A stretch of 64,000 nucleotides of DNA from Cornus controversa (GCA_026545225.1 CM048846.1:53188270-53252269), one strand, 5' to 3'; shown: positions 23,331-35,700, counted from the stretch's first letter. A program made the numbers and translations. Notes: generated by a model from the sequence alone, not told the origin.

Positions 23331-24631
23331 GGAGGATGTCATAGAATGCAGGTTGCGGCTGAACACCTTACTCCAGCAAAACCAAAATCAAATAGAATTT
23401 TTTTGAAAATAATTCGAATGTTGACTCAATAGTTGGGTAAATGTGCTATCAACCACCGACTAACGACTCGCCGATTGATGACAACATTCAGGTTGATGAT
23501 GTATTGAGCACCGGAATTATCACAAAAAAATCCATTCTATATTCCAGATCGCCATAGATCAACCAATGAGCGGACTAACCGACGTTAGGAGACGAATATT
23601 AAAATTGAGATTCCTAAAGTTTACTCAGAGTCTTAAAGGTAGGGTTGTAAATGAACCAAGCTTTAAACAAACAACTTGAGCTCGGCTCACTAAGGGCTCA
23701 TCTTACGTTCGTTCACTAAGTAAACGAACCAACCTCAAACAGGTCCAAGCTCGTTTCCTAAACAAACCAATCTTAAACAAACATTAGCTGACTCATTTGT
23801 TCTTGAACAAAGATTGTAAACAGGTTCACGACCAGGCTCATAACCAAAACTCGTTAGAGCTCGAGTATATATTATATTATGTAATATATATTTATATATA
23901 ATATATATCAAATATATAGAGTCAATATATTATACTATGTAATATATATTCATATATAATATATATCATATAAATAGAGAGTCAAAGACTTAAAATATTT
24001 ATAAAAAAATTTAAAAATTAAATTATTTTAATAGCTTCCCAAATACGCTCCCCTTCACAAGGTTCAAGAATTCAGTCTTCCACTGTCATCCACTGTCAGG
24101 TGACCAATGTTCACTGTTCACTCTTTTAGAGACTTCTAGACTCAAGACTAAGGAACCAATGGATCATTAGTAACAAAAAGGCATATAAGATGTGGGCATC
24201 ATTGGCTTCTGTGCAGAAAATATATTTATACACACATATTGTCATATATTTAAACATTCCTAAACATAAATTTATTATAATTTCACTAGTCACCTACGTC
24301 CTTGCATGTGAAAAAACTCAGAAAAGCCAAACCATACATTCTGAACCTGATGCCTAGCCTCATGGAAATGCATTTCCTCATTAACAAAAAGAAAGTTCAA
24401 TTGCATTCGCATCATTCAAATGTTATAACGAGAAATTATGAACACACAAACACATACATATTGACATAGCAGTTAACAGGAGAGAGGGATCCATCTGAAT
24501 AGAAATGCATCTTGAAGTAGATCGCATGAAAACTCAAAACTCATTCACATTAACCCATTCCTACTATATATAACATAAAGTGTTAAAACTTGGAAGAAAA
24601 GGAAGAGCAACTGAATTCATAATTACAGATT
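23331..24631. other. spacer between RLP duplicate and ALP1-like gene
   Basis: No gene is present. About 23642-23870 begins agggttgtaaatgaacc and is rich in aaacaaac and gagctcg strings, typical of a decayed hAT-type MITE. An AT repeat tract follows at about 23868-23990, with two related units (gtaatatatattta and gtaatatatattca). About 24180-24350 is a diverged copy of 19375-19510. Confidence 0.5.
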
Positions 24632-25549
24632 TTACCTCCTCTGACTGCCCCTACTCATGTGCGAGGCAAGTGCATTCCTGATCCGCTGCCCACTCTCATC
24701 CACCTCTACTAGGAAAACTGCAAGCTCTTGATCCTTCGAGTACCACACCTTTTCATCAGGAAATGCCTCACAACACTTGATCAGAAAATTATGAAGCAGA
24801 CAACACGTTATGATAACAAATGGAAAGGACTCAATGCATTCTTCCTTCCAACGCTTTGATAGAAGCTGCCACCGAGCCTGAACTCTCCCAAATGCTGTGC
24901 CAACCAATTCCATTCCATGAGTGCGCACCGAATTAAAAGCCCATTCCAAGGAACTTAAATTACTCTTATCATCTGATTTAACGAAAGGAGTGAGAAGCCA
25001 TGGCAAAAGAGGAAAACAAGAGTCACCCAATATGTACTGTGGAATAGAATTGCCATCACTGAGCTCAAAAGATGGCCCATTCAACAACTCCCTTGATTCC
25101 TCCACACCCGAAAATAACTTGGATTGCCGTAAAACGGTTTCAGGCTTCATCGTAATAGGCCACCCGGCGGAAACATCCAAGAACCTTCCTTCCGAGTCCA
25201 CCAATGCCTGAACCACCAACGACCCATTTTCACCCAACAAATCGAAGCCTAAAACACCAGAACAATTGGGAAGTGAAATCCAATCGAAACCCACTACAAT
25301 TCGTTTGATATCGGTCTGAAATTCGAACAGATGTCCCAGATTCTCATTGATTGCCTTGCAAACCATGTAAATTGCACGACAAGCGTTGGCAGAATCGAGG
25401 CCAAACTGCCTGGCGACGAATTTATAGGACGCGCCGTGGGATAAGCGGAAAAGGGCAGCCGCGAGAGCATAATTGGGAGGGATCGGAGAGAGAGAGTTGA
25501 GAGAAGGAGTGAGGAGTCTGAGGAGAAGAGTGAAGGAAGTTTTGGACAT
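24632..25549 (-). CDS. ALP1/HARBI1-like protein, domesticated PIF/Harbinger nuclease
   Basis: The frame encodes 305 residues without introns. A helix-turn-helix-like segment lies at about 28-67. The DDE_Tnp_4-type core follows: IVVGFDWISLPNCSGVLG (85-101), LVVQALVDSEGRFLDVSAGWP (111-131), GDSCFPLLPWLLTPF (175-189), AFGRVQARW (219-227) and CCLLHN (249-254). Of the three Harbinger catalytic acids, only Asp176 seems kept. The first Asp position reads Gly, and the Glu before AFG reads Gly. The substrate loop after the first position is short. Plant relatives (ALP1 with Polycomb proteins, HDP1 with a demethylation complex) work without transposition, which suggests a chromatin role here; that is inference. 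The frame stays open upstream to about 25847 (ending RWVDYFR before the ATG) but has no further ATG, so the N-terminus is uncertain. Confidence 0.75.
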   Translation of the reverse strand: MSKTSFTLLLRLLTPSLNSLSPIPPNYALAAALFRLSHGASYKFVARQFGLDSANACRAIYMVCKAINENLGHLFEFQTDIKRIVVGFDWISLPNCSGVLGFDLLGENGSLVVQALVDSEGRFLDVSAGWPITMKPETVLRQSKLFSGVEESRELLNGPSFELSDGNSIPQYILGDSCFPLLPWLLTPFVKSDDKSNLSSLEWAFNSVRTHGMELVGTAFGRVQARWQLLSKRWKEECIESFPFVIITCCLLHNFLIKCCEAFPDEKVWYSKDQELAVFLVEVDESGQRIRNALASHMSRGSQRR

Positions 25550-25847
25550 GCGAAAGTAGTCAACCCATCGGGCGTCGTAGTTGGCGGAGGCGGCAGAGAG
25601 GAAGCGGTGGAACCAGCAGGAAAGGGGATACGAGGAGGAGGAGGAGAAGGAGGGTGGTGGTGGAGGAGAGAGAGAGGAGAGAGAGAGAAAGAGAGAGAGG
25701 TGGAGGAGATATGGGATTCTAGGGTTAGGGTTTGGGAAGGAAGGAGGTGGAGGTCGTGTTGGGGGAGGAAGGAATGGGCGGCGGAGGTGGCGGAGGCGAC
25801 GAGGGTGATGAGGTGGGTAAGGTTTTCTCAGAATTAATTGAATAAGG
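25550..25847 (-). other. open, CT-rich leader region of the ALP1-like gene
   Basis: The - strand is stop-free in frame with the ALP1-like gene and is rich in Pro, Ser and Leu codons from CTCTCTC runs (+ strand GA repeats at about 25664-25700). The residues just before the ATG, RWVDYFRMSK, look like the usual family N-terminal motif. Coding may therefore begin upstream, in a missed exon, or the 5' end may be damaged. No ATG lies in this frame. Confidence 0.4.
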
Positions 25848-25910
25848 GTTTATGGTGTTAAAAAAATTGTACCACAATAAAAAAATAAAAAAAATTTAAA
25901 AGGAAACAAC

Positions 25911-26452
25911 CTAGAAAGCACGAACACTTCACCAAAGGTGCCGTACTCGTGTCGGACACTCGGACACCGTGTTGGACACTCGGACACGTGTCGGACACTT
26001 CGTACCCGTGTTTTGACATTTTTCTTTTTAGGACACTTCTTGGATACTCCTTGGACACTTCTTGGACACTCCTCGAAGACATATTGGACACTTCATAACA
26101 GTAATGTAAATTCAAATATTTCGAATGAAAATTATATGATACTAAGTTATGATTAAAATCTAAGCTAAATATATATAAAAGACTAAATAAGTCTGGTTCT
26201 TTAATTTATTTTAATATATTTGTCTATTTTTGTTTATAACTTTGTTTGGTTTTTAATTGTTTGATGATGAATTGCAGTATTTATGTAATGTAGTATTTTT
26301 TTATTGAATAATTAATATATATTAATATATTATATTATTATTTTATAGCCGTATCCTTGCCGTGTCCGTGTCCTATTTCTTTAAAATTTCCCGTATCGCC
26401 GTGTCCGTGTCGTGTCATACCCGTGTCCCGTGTCCATGTCCATGCTTTCTAG
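25911..26452. mobile_element. hAT-type MITE, copy 1
   Basis: The ends are ctagaaagca and tgctttctag. The 8-base flanks gaaacaac (25903-25910) and gaaaccac (26453-26460) differ at one base, fitting a hAT target-site duplication. Both ends are rich in cggacac and ccgtgtc strings, and the middle is AT-rich. It is non-coding. Copy 2 lies inverted at 27636-28092. Confidence 0.8.
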
Positions 26453-26531
26453 GAAACCACATTAAATTTTTTTTTTTTTTCAAAGGAAGGTTATGGTGTT
26501 TTGGAAGACCTTATCTGAAAAAAAAGATTTA

Positions 26532-26908
26532 TGCATCGTTTGGTATGATGGAAAGAAAATGGGTGGAGGAAAGATAGTAAGGAATGAGTAAATTTTTTTA
26601 GTTTGGTAAAGACGATGAAAGGTGAGAAAATGGATGAACCATCATTCACTTTCACAAATTTTTATCCCTCCAAATTTGAATAGGAAAAAAGAAAGGTAAG
26701 ACTATTATACATATTTTAAATTACAAAGTTTTTCTTATCTTTCTTTCTCTCTCTCCTAACAAATAAAATAAAGTATTATCTTTTAATATTCTATTCCATT
26801 GAACCAAATAAAAAGAGGAAAAAATACAATCTCTTCTCTAGAAATGTCTCATACATTCCTCCTTTTCTCTCTTCCATTTAATTTTCTTCCTTCCTACCAA
26901 ACGGAACA
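26532..26908. mobile_element. Tourist-like MITE
   Basis: The terminal inverted repeats are tgcatcgtttggta and taccaaacggaaca, flanked on both sides by TTA (26529-26531 and 26909-26911). A 3-base TTA target and this length point to the PIF/Harbinger group. The interior has further inverted similarity and no coding. Confidence 0.7.
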
Positions 26909-26929
26909 TTATAGGAGGAAAAAAACAAA

Positions 26930-27147
26930 AGTCAAATGGTCTATTCGAGTGTAATTTGACATAATATTAGAAAAGATCAGTCAATTTAACCCAAATATAT
27001 AAAACATTGGTCTTAATTTATTTTCTGGAAATGATATATATTTTGTTGTTGTTAAGTTCTGGAAATAATTTTTCTTGCAACCAATTCACATGTGAAATCC
27101 CCATAATTTGATATGATTTGACGAGGACAAAGTGAGCGAGTAAGTTT

Positions 27148-27178
<31 letters not shown>

Positions 27179-27500
27179 CAAAATATTGCTTTTCTAGGGA
27201 TGTCTCATCCATTCCTCTTTCTCTCTCTTGCATTTAATTTTTTTCCTTCCTACTAAAAGGAAAGAAAAGAAATAAAGGTCAAACGGTTTCTCCGAATGTA
27301 ATTTGACCTAATCTTACGATAGGTCAGTCAATTTAATCCAAATATACAATGACATTGGTCTTAATTTATTTTCTAGAAATGATATATATTTTGTTGTTGT
27401 TAAGTTGTGAAAATGATTTTTGTTGCAACCAATTCACACATGAAATCCCCGGAATTTGATATGATTTGACGAGAACAAAGTGAGTGAGTAAGTTTCAAAA
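26930..27500. repeat. two direct copies of a 230-base spacer repeat
   Basis: About 26930-27153 and 27267-27500 share gtcaatttaa, attggtcttaatttatttt, atatattttgttgttgttaag, aatttgatatgatttgacgag and gagtaagtttcaaa. A third copy is at 28642-28870. A (TA)14 tract at 27151-27178 ends the first copy. Confidence 0.75.
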
Positions 27501-27635
27501 AAGGAAAAAAGTCCAGTGTGGTCATTTTAAGTAAAAAGACAAAGAGGATAGAGTATGTGATTTTTTTTTCTCAACGAGTTTTGATACAAACAAAGAAGTC
27601 CCTCCATATCTCATTCTCAAGTCAAGACTCAAGAC

Positions 27636-28092
27636 CTAGGAAGTACGGACACAGACATGGGTACGACACGACACGAACAAGACGATACAGGAAATTCTAA
27701 AAAAAAGACATGGACACAATGAGGATATGTGTATAAAATAATAATATAATACATTAATATATATTAATTATTCAACAAAAAAAGACTACATTACATAAAT
27801 ACTTTAACTTATCATCAAGCAATTAAGAACCAAATAAACTTATAAACAAAAATAGACAAATAGATTAAAGAACCATATTTATTTAGTCCTATATATATAT
27901 TTAGCTAAATTTTTAATCATAACTTAGTCGCATATAATTTTCTTTCAAAATACTTAAATATACATTACTTCTACGAAGTGTCCAATACGTATTCGAGGAG
28001 TGTCCAAAACGTGTCCGAAAAGTGTCCTAAAAAAATGTCAGGAGTGTCCGACACAGGTACGGCACCCTCGGTGAGGTGTCTGTACTTTCTAG
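27636..28092. mobile_element. hAT-type MITE, copy 2
   Basis: This element is the reverse-oriented relative of 25911-26452, running ctaggaagta to tactttctag. The 8-base flanks ctcaagac (27628-27635) and cttaagac (28093-28100) differ at one base. The related spacer copy near 30470 reads straight through the site (atatcaagacctta), so it shows the empty state. Confidence 0.8.
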
Positions 28093-28641
28093 CTTAAGAC
28101 CTTACTTACTGTCCATATTATGAAGTCAAGTCATTGCTCACGGACCACATTAGATAGCAAGTGTTTATCTCCTCCCATTCTCTTTCCATCAAATCAAATT
28201 ATGTACGAGAGCTTTACCTTGCATCAAAGCCAAATATATATTTCTAACATATTTGACCATTATTGTTCCACTAATCATCACAATTAATCACCATGACCGA
28301 AGATCATTGAAAATAATTTGTGATAAAATTTTTGTTGATTAATCAAATATGTTAGGAGCAAGATTGAAGATTATTGGTGGTCATGGATGATGACGGTAGT
28401 GGTTAGTTATTTCAGAAATCAGATTTTTTTATTGTTAAATTATTTAGAATTAGAATGGTAAAATCATCCTAAAATCTCTCAAATCATCAAAGGGAATGTC
28501 AGTGCAATTACAGCAAAGCAAACCTCAGGAGAAGTCATTGTATTTTACTTTATTTGAAATATAATGTGATATTATAATGCAAGGGAAAAATTGACTTTTC
28601 ACACTTTAAATTTATTATGGAGAAATAGATTTAGAGGAGAT
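28093..28641. repeat. spacer segment duplicated at 30480-30965
   Basis: About 28100-28290 (gaccttactta, cattgctcacggaccacatt, catcaaagccaaatatatat) recurs at 30478-30965, where a MITE splits it. About 28535-28690 recurs inverted at about 37310-37475. No gene is present. Confidence 0.65.
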
Positions 28642-28870
28642 GAAAGAAATAAAGGTCAAACAGTCTCTCCAAGTGTAATTTGACCTAACTTTAGAGGATT
28701 AGTGAATTTAACCAAATATATAAAGATATTGGTCTTAATTTATTTTCTGAAAAATGATATATATTTTTTGCATGTTGTTGTTCTGGAAATGATTTTTTTT
28801 GCAACCAATACACACCTGAAATCCCTAGAATTTGATATGATTTCACGAGTACAAAGTGAGCGAGTAAGGG
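28642..28870. repeat. third copy of the 230-base spacer repeat
   Basis: This copy matches 27267-27500 from aaagaaataaaggtcaaac to gcgagtaag. After 28870 the similarity stops and resumes at about 30382, so about 1.5 kb of unrelated AT-rich sequence has been inserted or retained. Confidence 0.7.
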
Positions 28871-30381
28871 TGTGTTCATAAATGAAAACGTTTTCTATTT
28901 TTGCGTTAAGAAAAAAATAGAAATATATTCTTGTTTTTCTGAGTGGAAACAGAAAGTAGAAATAACATTCATTAAAACTTGTTTTGAAAACAAAAACTGT
29001 CTTTAGTAACACAAAATTTAATTTTCTATTTTATTTTTAATTCATCTATTAAAAACTAACATTCAATCACAATAAAAGATATAATTTGCAACTAGTTCAA
29101 TAATAGTTCCTACTGCCTGCATTAAAAAAAAAACTTGACATTTACCAAATAAAAAATAAAAAAATTACTCAACTTGATTGTCAACCACCTCTTTCTATAG
29201 CACACCCCTTAAATACTTAAAGTCACAAATCCTAACAATACCTAATACATGAACATAAAATACAACATCTAGTTTTTTTTTTCATTTGCTTAAACTCCTA
29301 ATAACATATACTTGGACTCTTTACCTATATCATATTCATCTGACTAGCTATTTATAGGCTTTCTGTTGTAATTCCTATTTTTTTTAATGTCTTTTGAATA
29401 TACAAATCATTAATCATTTATGCCTACATATAAAAAAACTAACATGTATATCAAGTTTAGGTGAAATACTTTATGGAATACTCGATAAATTTATTTTGTA
29501 AGAATTGGATAATTTTTCTTTTCTTTTCTTTTTCTTTCTTTTTTTCATATTTGAACTTGTAACTATTAAACAATACAAAAAAAATTTCCAAGCTGAATGA
29601 GTTTTCCATAAGTATGATATCATATATACGTGAAAATTAAATTAAAAAATATGATACAAGTTAAAAGATAATAATATACATAACATGTATATTAGAAAGA
29701 GTTATTATTTATAAGTGAATTTATGCACATTATATATTATCATATTAATTTATTATATATTATTTAACTAAGTAGACAAGAAAAAGATTCTAATATGTAA
29801 ATAAGAAAATAATTGTGCAAAAAATCATGGGTGGTGAAAGTTATGTTTAAGGACAAGGATCCTCTACAGCCAAATCTCTCTCCTAATTTTTGCAAACCTT
29901 AATCACGCAGTTCAAATTTAGTCTCATTATCATCTTGTTTAATTTTAGAACTTGTCAATTCAGTTGTAATAGAAATTTTAAATTTGAATTTAACAAGATG
30001 ATGACGTGACTAAATTTGAACGGCATGATTGAGGTCTATGGAATTCAGGAGAAAGATTTGGCTGGAGAGGATCCTAGTCGAATGTATCATGTGGTTCAGA
30101 TTTAGTCTCCTCATAATCTTGTTTAATATTATATATAATTTAACTAAGTGAGTCTCGCTACATTGGAGAAAATTTTCTCCTGCTGTAGAAAAGAAACAGA
30201 AGAAATATATATATATTTTTATTTTCTCCTCTTTTCACAAAAATGAAAAACATTTTTCATTAAAGAGAACAAAAATATTTTATTAAATATAATTTTTTCT
30301 TTTATTTTTAACTTTTTAGAAGATAGAGACAAAAAGAATATATATATATATATATATCTCAAAATAAGATCATGGGCGTTG
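28871..30381. other. AT-rich spacer with a foldback MITE
   Basis: No gene is present. About 29855-30077 has inverted ends, with caaggatcctctacagcc on the left and ggctggagaggatcctag on the right. Its arms share gttcaaatttagtc in opposite orientation, and the size of about 220 bases fits a MITE. TA runs occur at about 30339-30357. Confidence 0.55.
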
Positions 30382-30965
30382 CTCATAGTCCAGTATGATC
30401 ATTTTTAGTAAGAAGATAGAGGATAGAGAATGTGATATTTTTCAACCATACCAACAAAGAACTCCCTCCATATATCAAGACCTTACTTAATGTTCATATC
30501 ATGAAGTCGATTCATTGCTTGCGGACCACATTGGACAATACTTACCTACTCACCAGTGTGTAGGTGAGTCCTCCTGACCACTCATGTGTTTCAATAAAAA
30601 ATGAACACATCAGCTTTAATTACAAAATTAAATTTAAAATGCAATAAATAAGTATAATAAATGAAGTTTAAAATGTAATAAATAAGTATAATAAAGAGAT
30701 TGATCTCATTTATTATACTTATTTATTACACTTTAAAACTGATGTGTTCATTTTTTTATTGGAACACATCATTGATCAGAAGGGTTCACCTACACATTGG
30801 TGAGTAGATAAGTATTGTTCGACCACATTAGATAGCAAGTGCTCATCTCCTCCCATTCTCTCTCCATCAAATCAAATTACGTACTGAGACCCTCACCTTG
30901 CATCAAAGCCAAATATATATTTCTAATATATTTGATCCATTATTGTTCCACTAATCAAGATAATT
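30382..30965. repeat. second copy of the 27517-28290 spacer, with a MITE inside
   Basis: From agtccagtatgatcat to tgttccactaatca this follows 27517-27635 plus 28093-28290. It lacks the hAT-type MITE and carries a different one at 30533-30820. Confidence 0.75.
30533..30820. mobile_element. Mutator-type MITE with 9-base target duplication
   Basis: The ends are ggacaatacttacctactca and the inverted tgagtagataagtattgttc, and they pair on through the gtgtaggtga region. The exact 9-base duplication gaccacatt flanks it at 30524-30532 and 30821-30829. The unoccupied site is preserved in the sister spacer at 28143-28151. The interior is a long inverted repeat around gatgtgttcatttttt and is non-coding. 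Confidence 0.85.
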
Positions 30966-31755
30966 AATCCAAACAAAACAAACACAGCTAGCAGAAAAGG
31001 ACGCCTCAATACTACTTCATTGACAAGTTGCATTCTTCTCTTTCACTCCTATTTTATTATTGTAGCAATTAAGAAGAACAGAGAATAATATGGTTATCCT
31101 GTTTTAATTAATACAGTATTTAAAAGTTTCCCCTTTCTAATTTGTTTAAATTTCATAACCCATCATGATATATATCTCACCATGTTATGTTAGCATACCC
31201 CTTCAATTCTTGTAATATAATATACAATAAAGATGATATAATTTTAACGGTAACAATTTAAGTCTCAAATAAAATAAATACACGGGATACGCAAGACCAC
31301 GACAGAAAACCCAAAAGAGAATTCAAAAAATATGCAATAAAAACAAGATTTAACAAAAATCACTCGCTAAAAGCAATTTTAAACCTACTATTTAGTGATA
31401 TAAGGTAATATCGTAAGAAATCTTCTCCTTGGTCAACGGCTACATCATTGTAAAGTCATGATCTAAAGAAAAAATAGGAAAAAAAACAAAAGAAAAGTAT
31501 CAAGAATATTTTGAGTGATATTAAAATTATGTTGATGGAAGTGTTGAACAAATAGAAATAGTGTACGTTATTGATTTTTAGAAATTTCAGAACGAAAAAA
31601 GACAACCTTATTAAAGAAGAAAATGACTGAGAAGGATCCAGAATTGGTTGAGGTGGGATAAAAGATGGTGCTGGGAGGAAGCCATATATATATATATCGT
31701 CTTTACCTTCACCAACAATGAGTTTGATGAAAGGCTTAGCCAGGCTCCGCAATTG

Positions 31756-31803
<48 letters not shown>

Positions 31804-32749
31804 TTATGGCATGACTTTTGGCTTCCATTCGTTTTAAGCTCCTATTTTTGATAAGATTGTCCTACAGTACCCAATCAAACCAAATGGATTCCCCTTTGTC
31901 TTTGTAGAGGTTCCAAATATGCTTCTCATGGAAACTCTATTATTAAGTGTAGCCAAATGGCTACTTGAGTTAAGGAATGATCATAATCTCATATCTAGAT
32001 CCCAATGGAGTGATGCTGCTAAAGTGGGAGTTGTTATTAATCACAACCAGCGGAGAGTTTGCCATAGATTCATTGATTTTGTCCCCACCATTGGAAATGT
32101 TGAGCAACTGCATGCCTTTAAATAGGCCTTCAGTTTAAATAGGCCTTCAGTTCAAAACTCTGCTATCTGGATGCTCGCTCGCTCCCTCTGGATTGGAGCA
32201 TTCAACCTTGGTTTAACCTACGGAGCCCTTCTCTCACCTTCTCCTTATACCTCCTAGTCATATTATGCTCCTTTTGTACTTCGTGTTTTATCATTCTAAA
32301 ATCAACTCCAATCACTGGAAAAAAAGAATTTTTTTTTTCTTAGTAGTGTTATAATTTTAATCATGATAGCATTTTTACGATATATGTATGATTATATTTA
32401 TGATGGTGGATGAATGATTTTATATAGTTTGTGGTGTTTATACATAGATGAGGCTCTAGGGTTTATGTTTTCAGTGTAATTTTATGGCCGTTGTAAAGGG
32501 TAAAATAATTGTTGCCCCTAGGCCTAATTTATGTTTATTGCAAATTATTATGTATATCTCACAAAGCCATGTAATAGTTTGTAGAGAATTCATCTCCAAT
32601 GGAGAATTATTAAGCCTCTAATCATAGAGAATGTGCCAAAGCATGAAGAAGTTGGAACTTTTTTGAAGTCTAAGCACATGGGGAGAATTGCTCGTGAGAA
32701 CTATTTGGAGAATAAGTTTTTTACATGGTTAAATATATAGGTTAGATAA
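30966..32749. other. AT-rich spacer
   Basis: No gene is recognised. A (TA)22-type microsatellite lies at 31757-31801. Two short coding-like runs are visible: 31919-32125 (+), 68 codons, and about 32591-32741 (+), 49 codons including KSKHMGRIARENYLENKFF. Neither matched a family I know. Confidence 0.5.
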
Positions 32750-35700
32750 GTCTCATTTATGATTTTATCTTTATCATGTATGTATAGATGTGTGATTATT
32801 ATTATATTCTTGAGTAATATTAATATTTATTATTAATATAAATAATATTATTTAGTCATATTAATATTCTTTATTAATTAATATAAAATATTTTATTAAT
32901 TGTACATACTATACTATAATATTATATTATTTTAATTTGGTTATTTTATTTATTGACATGTAAAATTTGGCTTTGGATTTTTCTTTTTTCTGAGTTACAA
33001 GAATTGTTTGCACCCAAAGAGACTTGATCCTTAGAGCTAATGCTTGCTAGGCCTTTAGATATTTTATTTAATGATCATTTAATAATGTTATCATAAATTA
33101 TATTACTTACTAATATAAACATTTATTATTATATAAAATAAATTATTAATTATACACACTTACAGTATAATATTATTTAATATTAATAGATTATTTTATT
33201 TATTGGTTTCATATAACGAACAATTATTATTATTTATATCTTATTATTTAATTGGATAAATTTTGTATGGTTATACTCAAAAATATAATATTATAATTTA
33301 TTATCTTATTTATTGATAATGTAATGAAAGCACAAAAATATAATATTATTATTTATATCTTATATATTTATCATAAACAAATTGTTTCATAAATAATATA
33401 AATTATATTATTTAACAATATGTATATTTTAATAATGTAAATTATATAATATTATTATCAATAATATAAATATATATATTATTAATTATACATACTACAC
33501 CAATATTTTTTAATATTATAATTAGGTTATTTTATTTATTAATTATATAATATTAGGTTTCATATGTGAAATATCATAAATTATTGTTATTATATAACAT
33601 TATCAAATTGTACATTTTAACTTAAATTGGTAACTAAATAAAAATTGTATTATATATTTTATTTTTTATATTCTGAAAAATATTTAATTAAATTTTATCA
33701 TTGTTGCATAGTTTAATTTATTTCTTATATAATTATTAATAATATAACTTTTTTTTTACAAAGTAATATATGAAGTTTTATAAATTATTATTTATTTTTA
33801 ATATAGTATATGAAATTAAATAATATAACTTTAAGTATTATCTATAAAATTATATTGTATATGTTTTATTTATATTTTGAAAAAAAGTAATTAAAACTTT
33901 ATATTTATAATATATTAACTATATATTTATCATAAATTATTGTTGTTATAAATAGTATTAATTATATTATTTAGTAATACAGACATTTATTATTAACCAC
34001 TACACTTTAATATTATTTAATATTAATTGGATTATTTTATTTATTGATATTTGTTTTAGTATAAGGGTTAGGTTAATGATCCTCGTTTCATATAAAGAAT
34101 AATTTATTATCTCATATATTTTATTAGTATAGTTTTAATCATAAATTATTGTTATTTTATAACAACGTTATATAATATGTATAAAATTATATGGTACATC
34201 ATCATTGTTATATAATATAAATTATATTATTTAGGTTATTTTATTTATTAATGATATAATATTAGGTTTCATATAAGGAATAATTTATTATGTAATAGTT
34301 TTTTAATATAGTTTAATAGTTGAAATATCATACATTTTTGTTATTATATAGCACAACATTATGGGTTATCTATAAGATTATGTTGTACATTTTAACTTAA
34401 AATGGTAACTATCATTGTTATACAATATATTAACTTTATATTTATCACAAATTAATGGGAACTATCGTAAATTACTTTCATATTTAATGTAATTGGTCTA
34501 ATATTATGTAAAGAAATACAAACAAATATAATATTATTATTTATACCTTACATGATTTGTTGTTATTCCATATATTTTGTGTTGAAAATATAATTTATAT
34601 GAATGTCAAAAATAATTTTACTTTTTATTGTAGAACTAATTGTTTACGGTATATTATATTATGTAATTTTTTGATAGTATGTAATAAAAAATTTGAATAT
34701 CACATATTTTTTAAATTGTTTACGTATGTAATATATGAAATTTTATAAATTATTATTTATTTTCAATAAAATATATAAAATTTTATAATATAACTGTATC
34801 TGTAATCTATAAAATTATATATTTTTTATTTATATTTTGAGACCTCAGAGTTATATAACATATGAAGTATATATTTTTCACAAATTAGTGGTCATATAAA
34901 TATTTATTATTAATTATACATACTACACTATAATATTATTTAATATTAATTAGGTTTTAGATCATTAATTATTTTCATTTTTAATGTAATTGATATGATA
35001 TTATGTAAAGAAACACAAATAAATATAATATTATTATTTATATCTTACATGATTTGTTGTTCCTATGCTGTAGAATGTCAAAAATAATTTTACTTATTAT
35101 ACTATGTAAATTTTTAATAGTATGAATAAAAAATTTAAATATCACATATTTTTTAATAAATTAATTTATAACATTATTTTTCTAATTTAATTAAAAAATG
35201 TAATATATTTTGTTTACGTAGTTTTGTAATATATGAAATTTTATAAATTATTATTTATTTTCAATAAATTATATATTATAACATTATAAATTCTCCATAA
35301 TATTATATTGTACATTTTAAGTTATAATGACAACTAAATATAAATTATTTTATATACTTTTTTAAAAGAATTTAATTAAATCATTATAGTTTTATAATAT
35401 ATTAACTATATATTTATCATAAATTAATGTTGTCATAAATTATATTATTTAATATTATAAACATTTATTAATAATATGAAATAAGTTATTAATTATACAC
35501 ACTACACTATAATATTATTTAATATTTATTATATTATTTTATTTATTGAAAATGTAATATTGGGTTTCATATAATGAATAATTTATTATGAACAAAATAT
35601 CATAAATTATTGTTATTATATAACAACATTATCAATAATATTATTTATAAAATTTTACTGTACATTTTAACTTATAATGGCATCTAAATATAAATTATTT

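Noticed and set aside
24921-25211. 96-codon + frame inside the ALP1-like gene
   Set aside because: It is antisense to a convincing conserved coding frame.
25581-25837. Arg/Glu/Gly-rich + frames opposite the ALP1-like leader
   Set aside because: These are shadows of the GA/CT repeat; the family motif lies on the - strand.
31919-32125. 68-codon + frame MLLMETLLLSVAKWLLELRN
   Set aside because: No family was recognised and no extension, splice sites or repeats support it, so it is listed only within the spacer.
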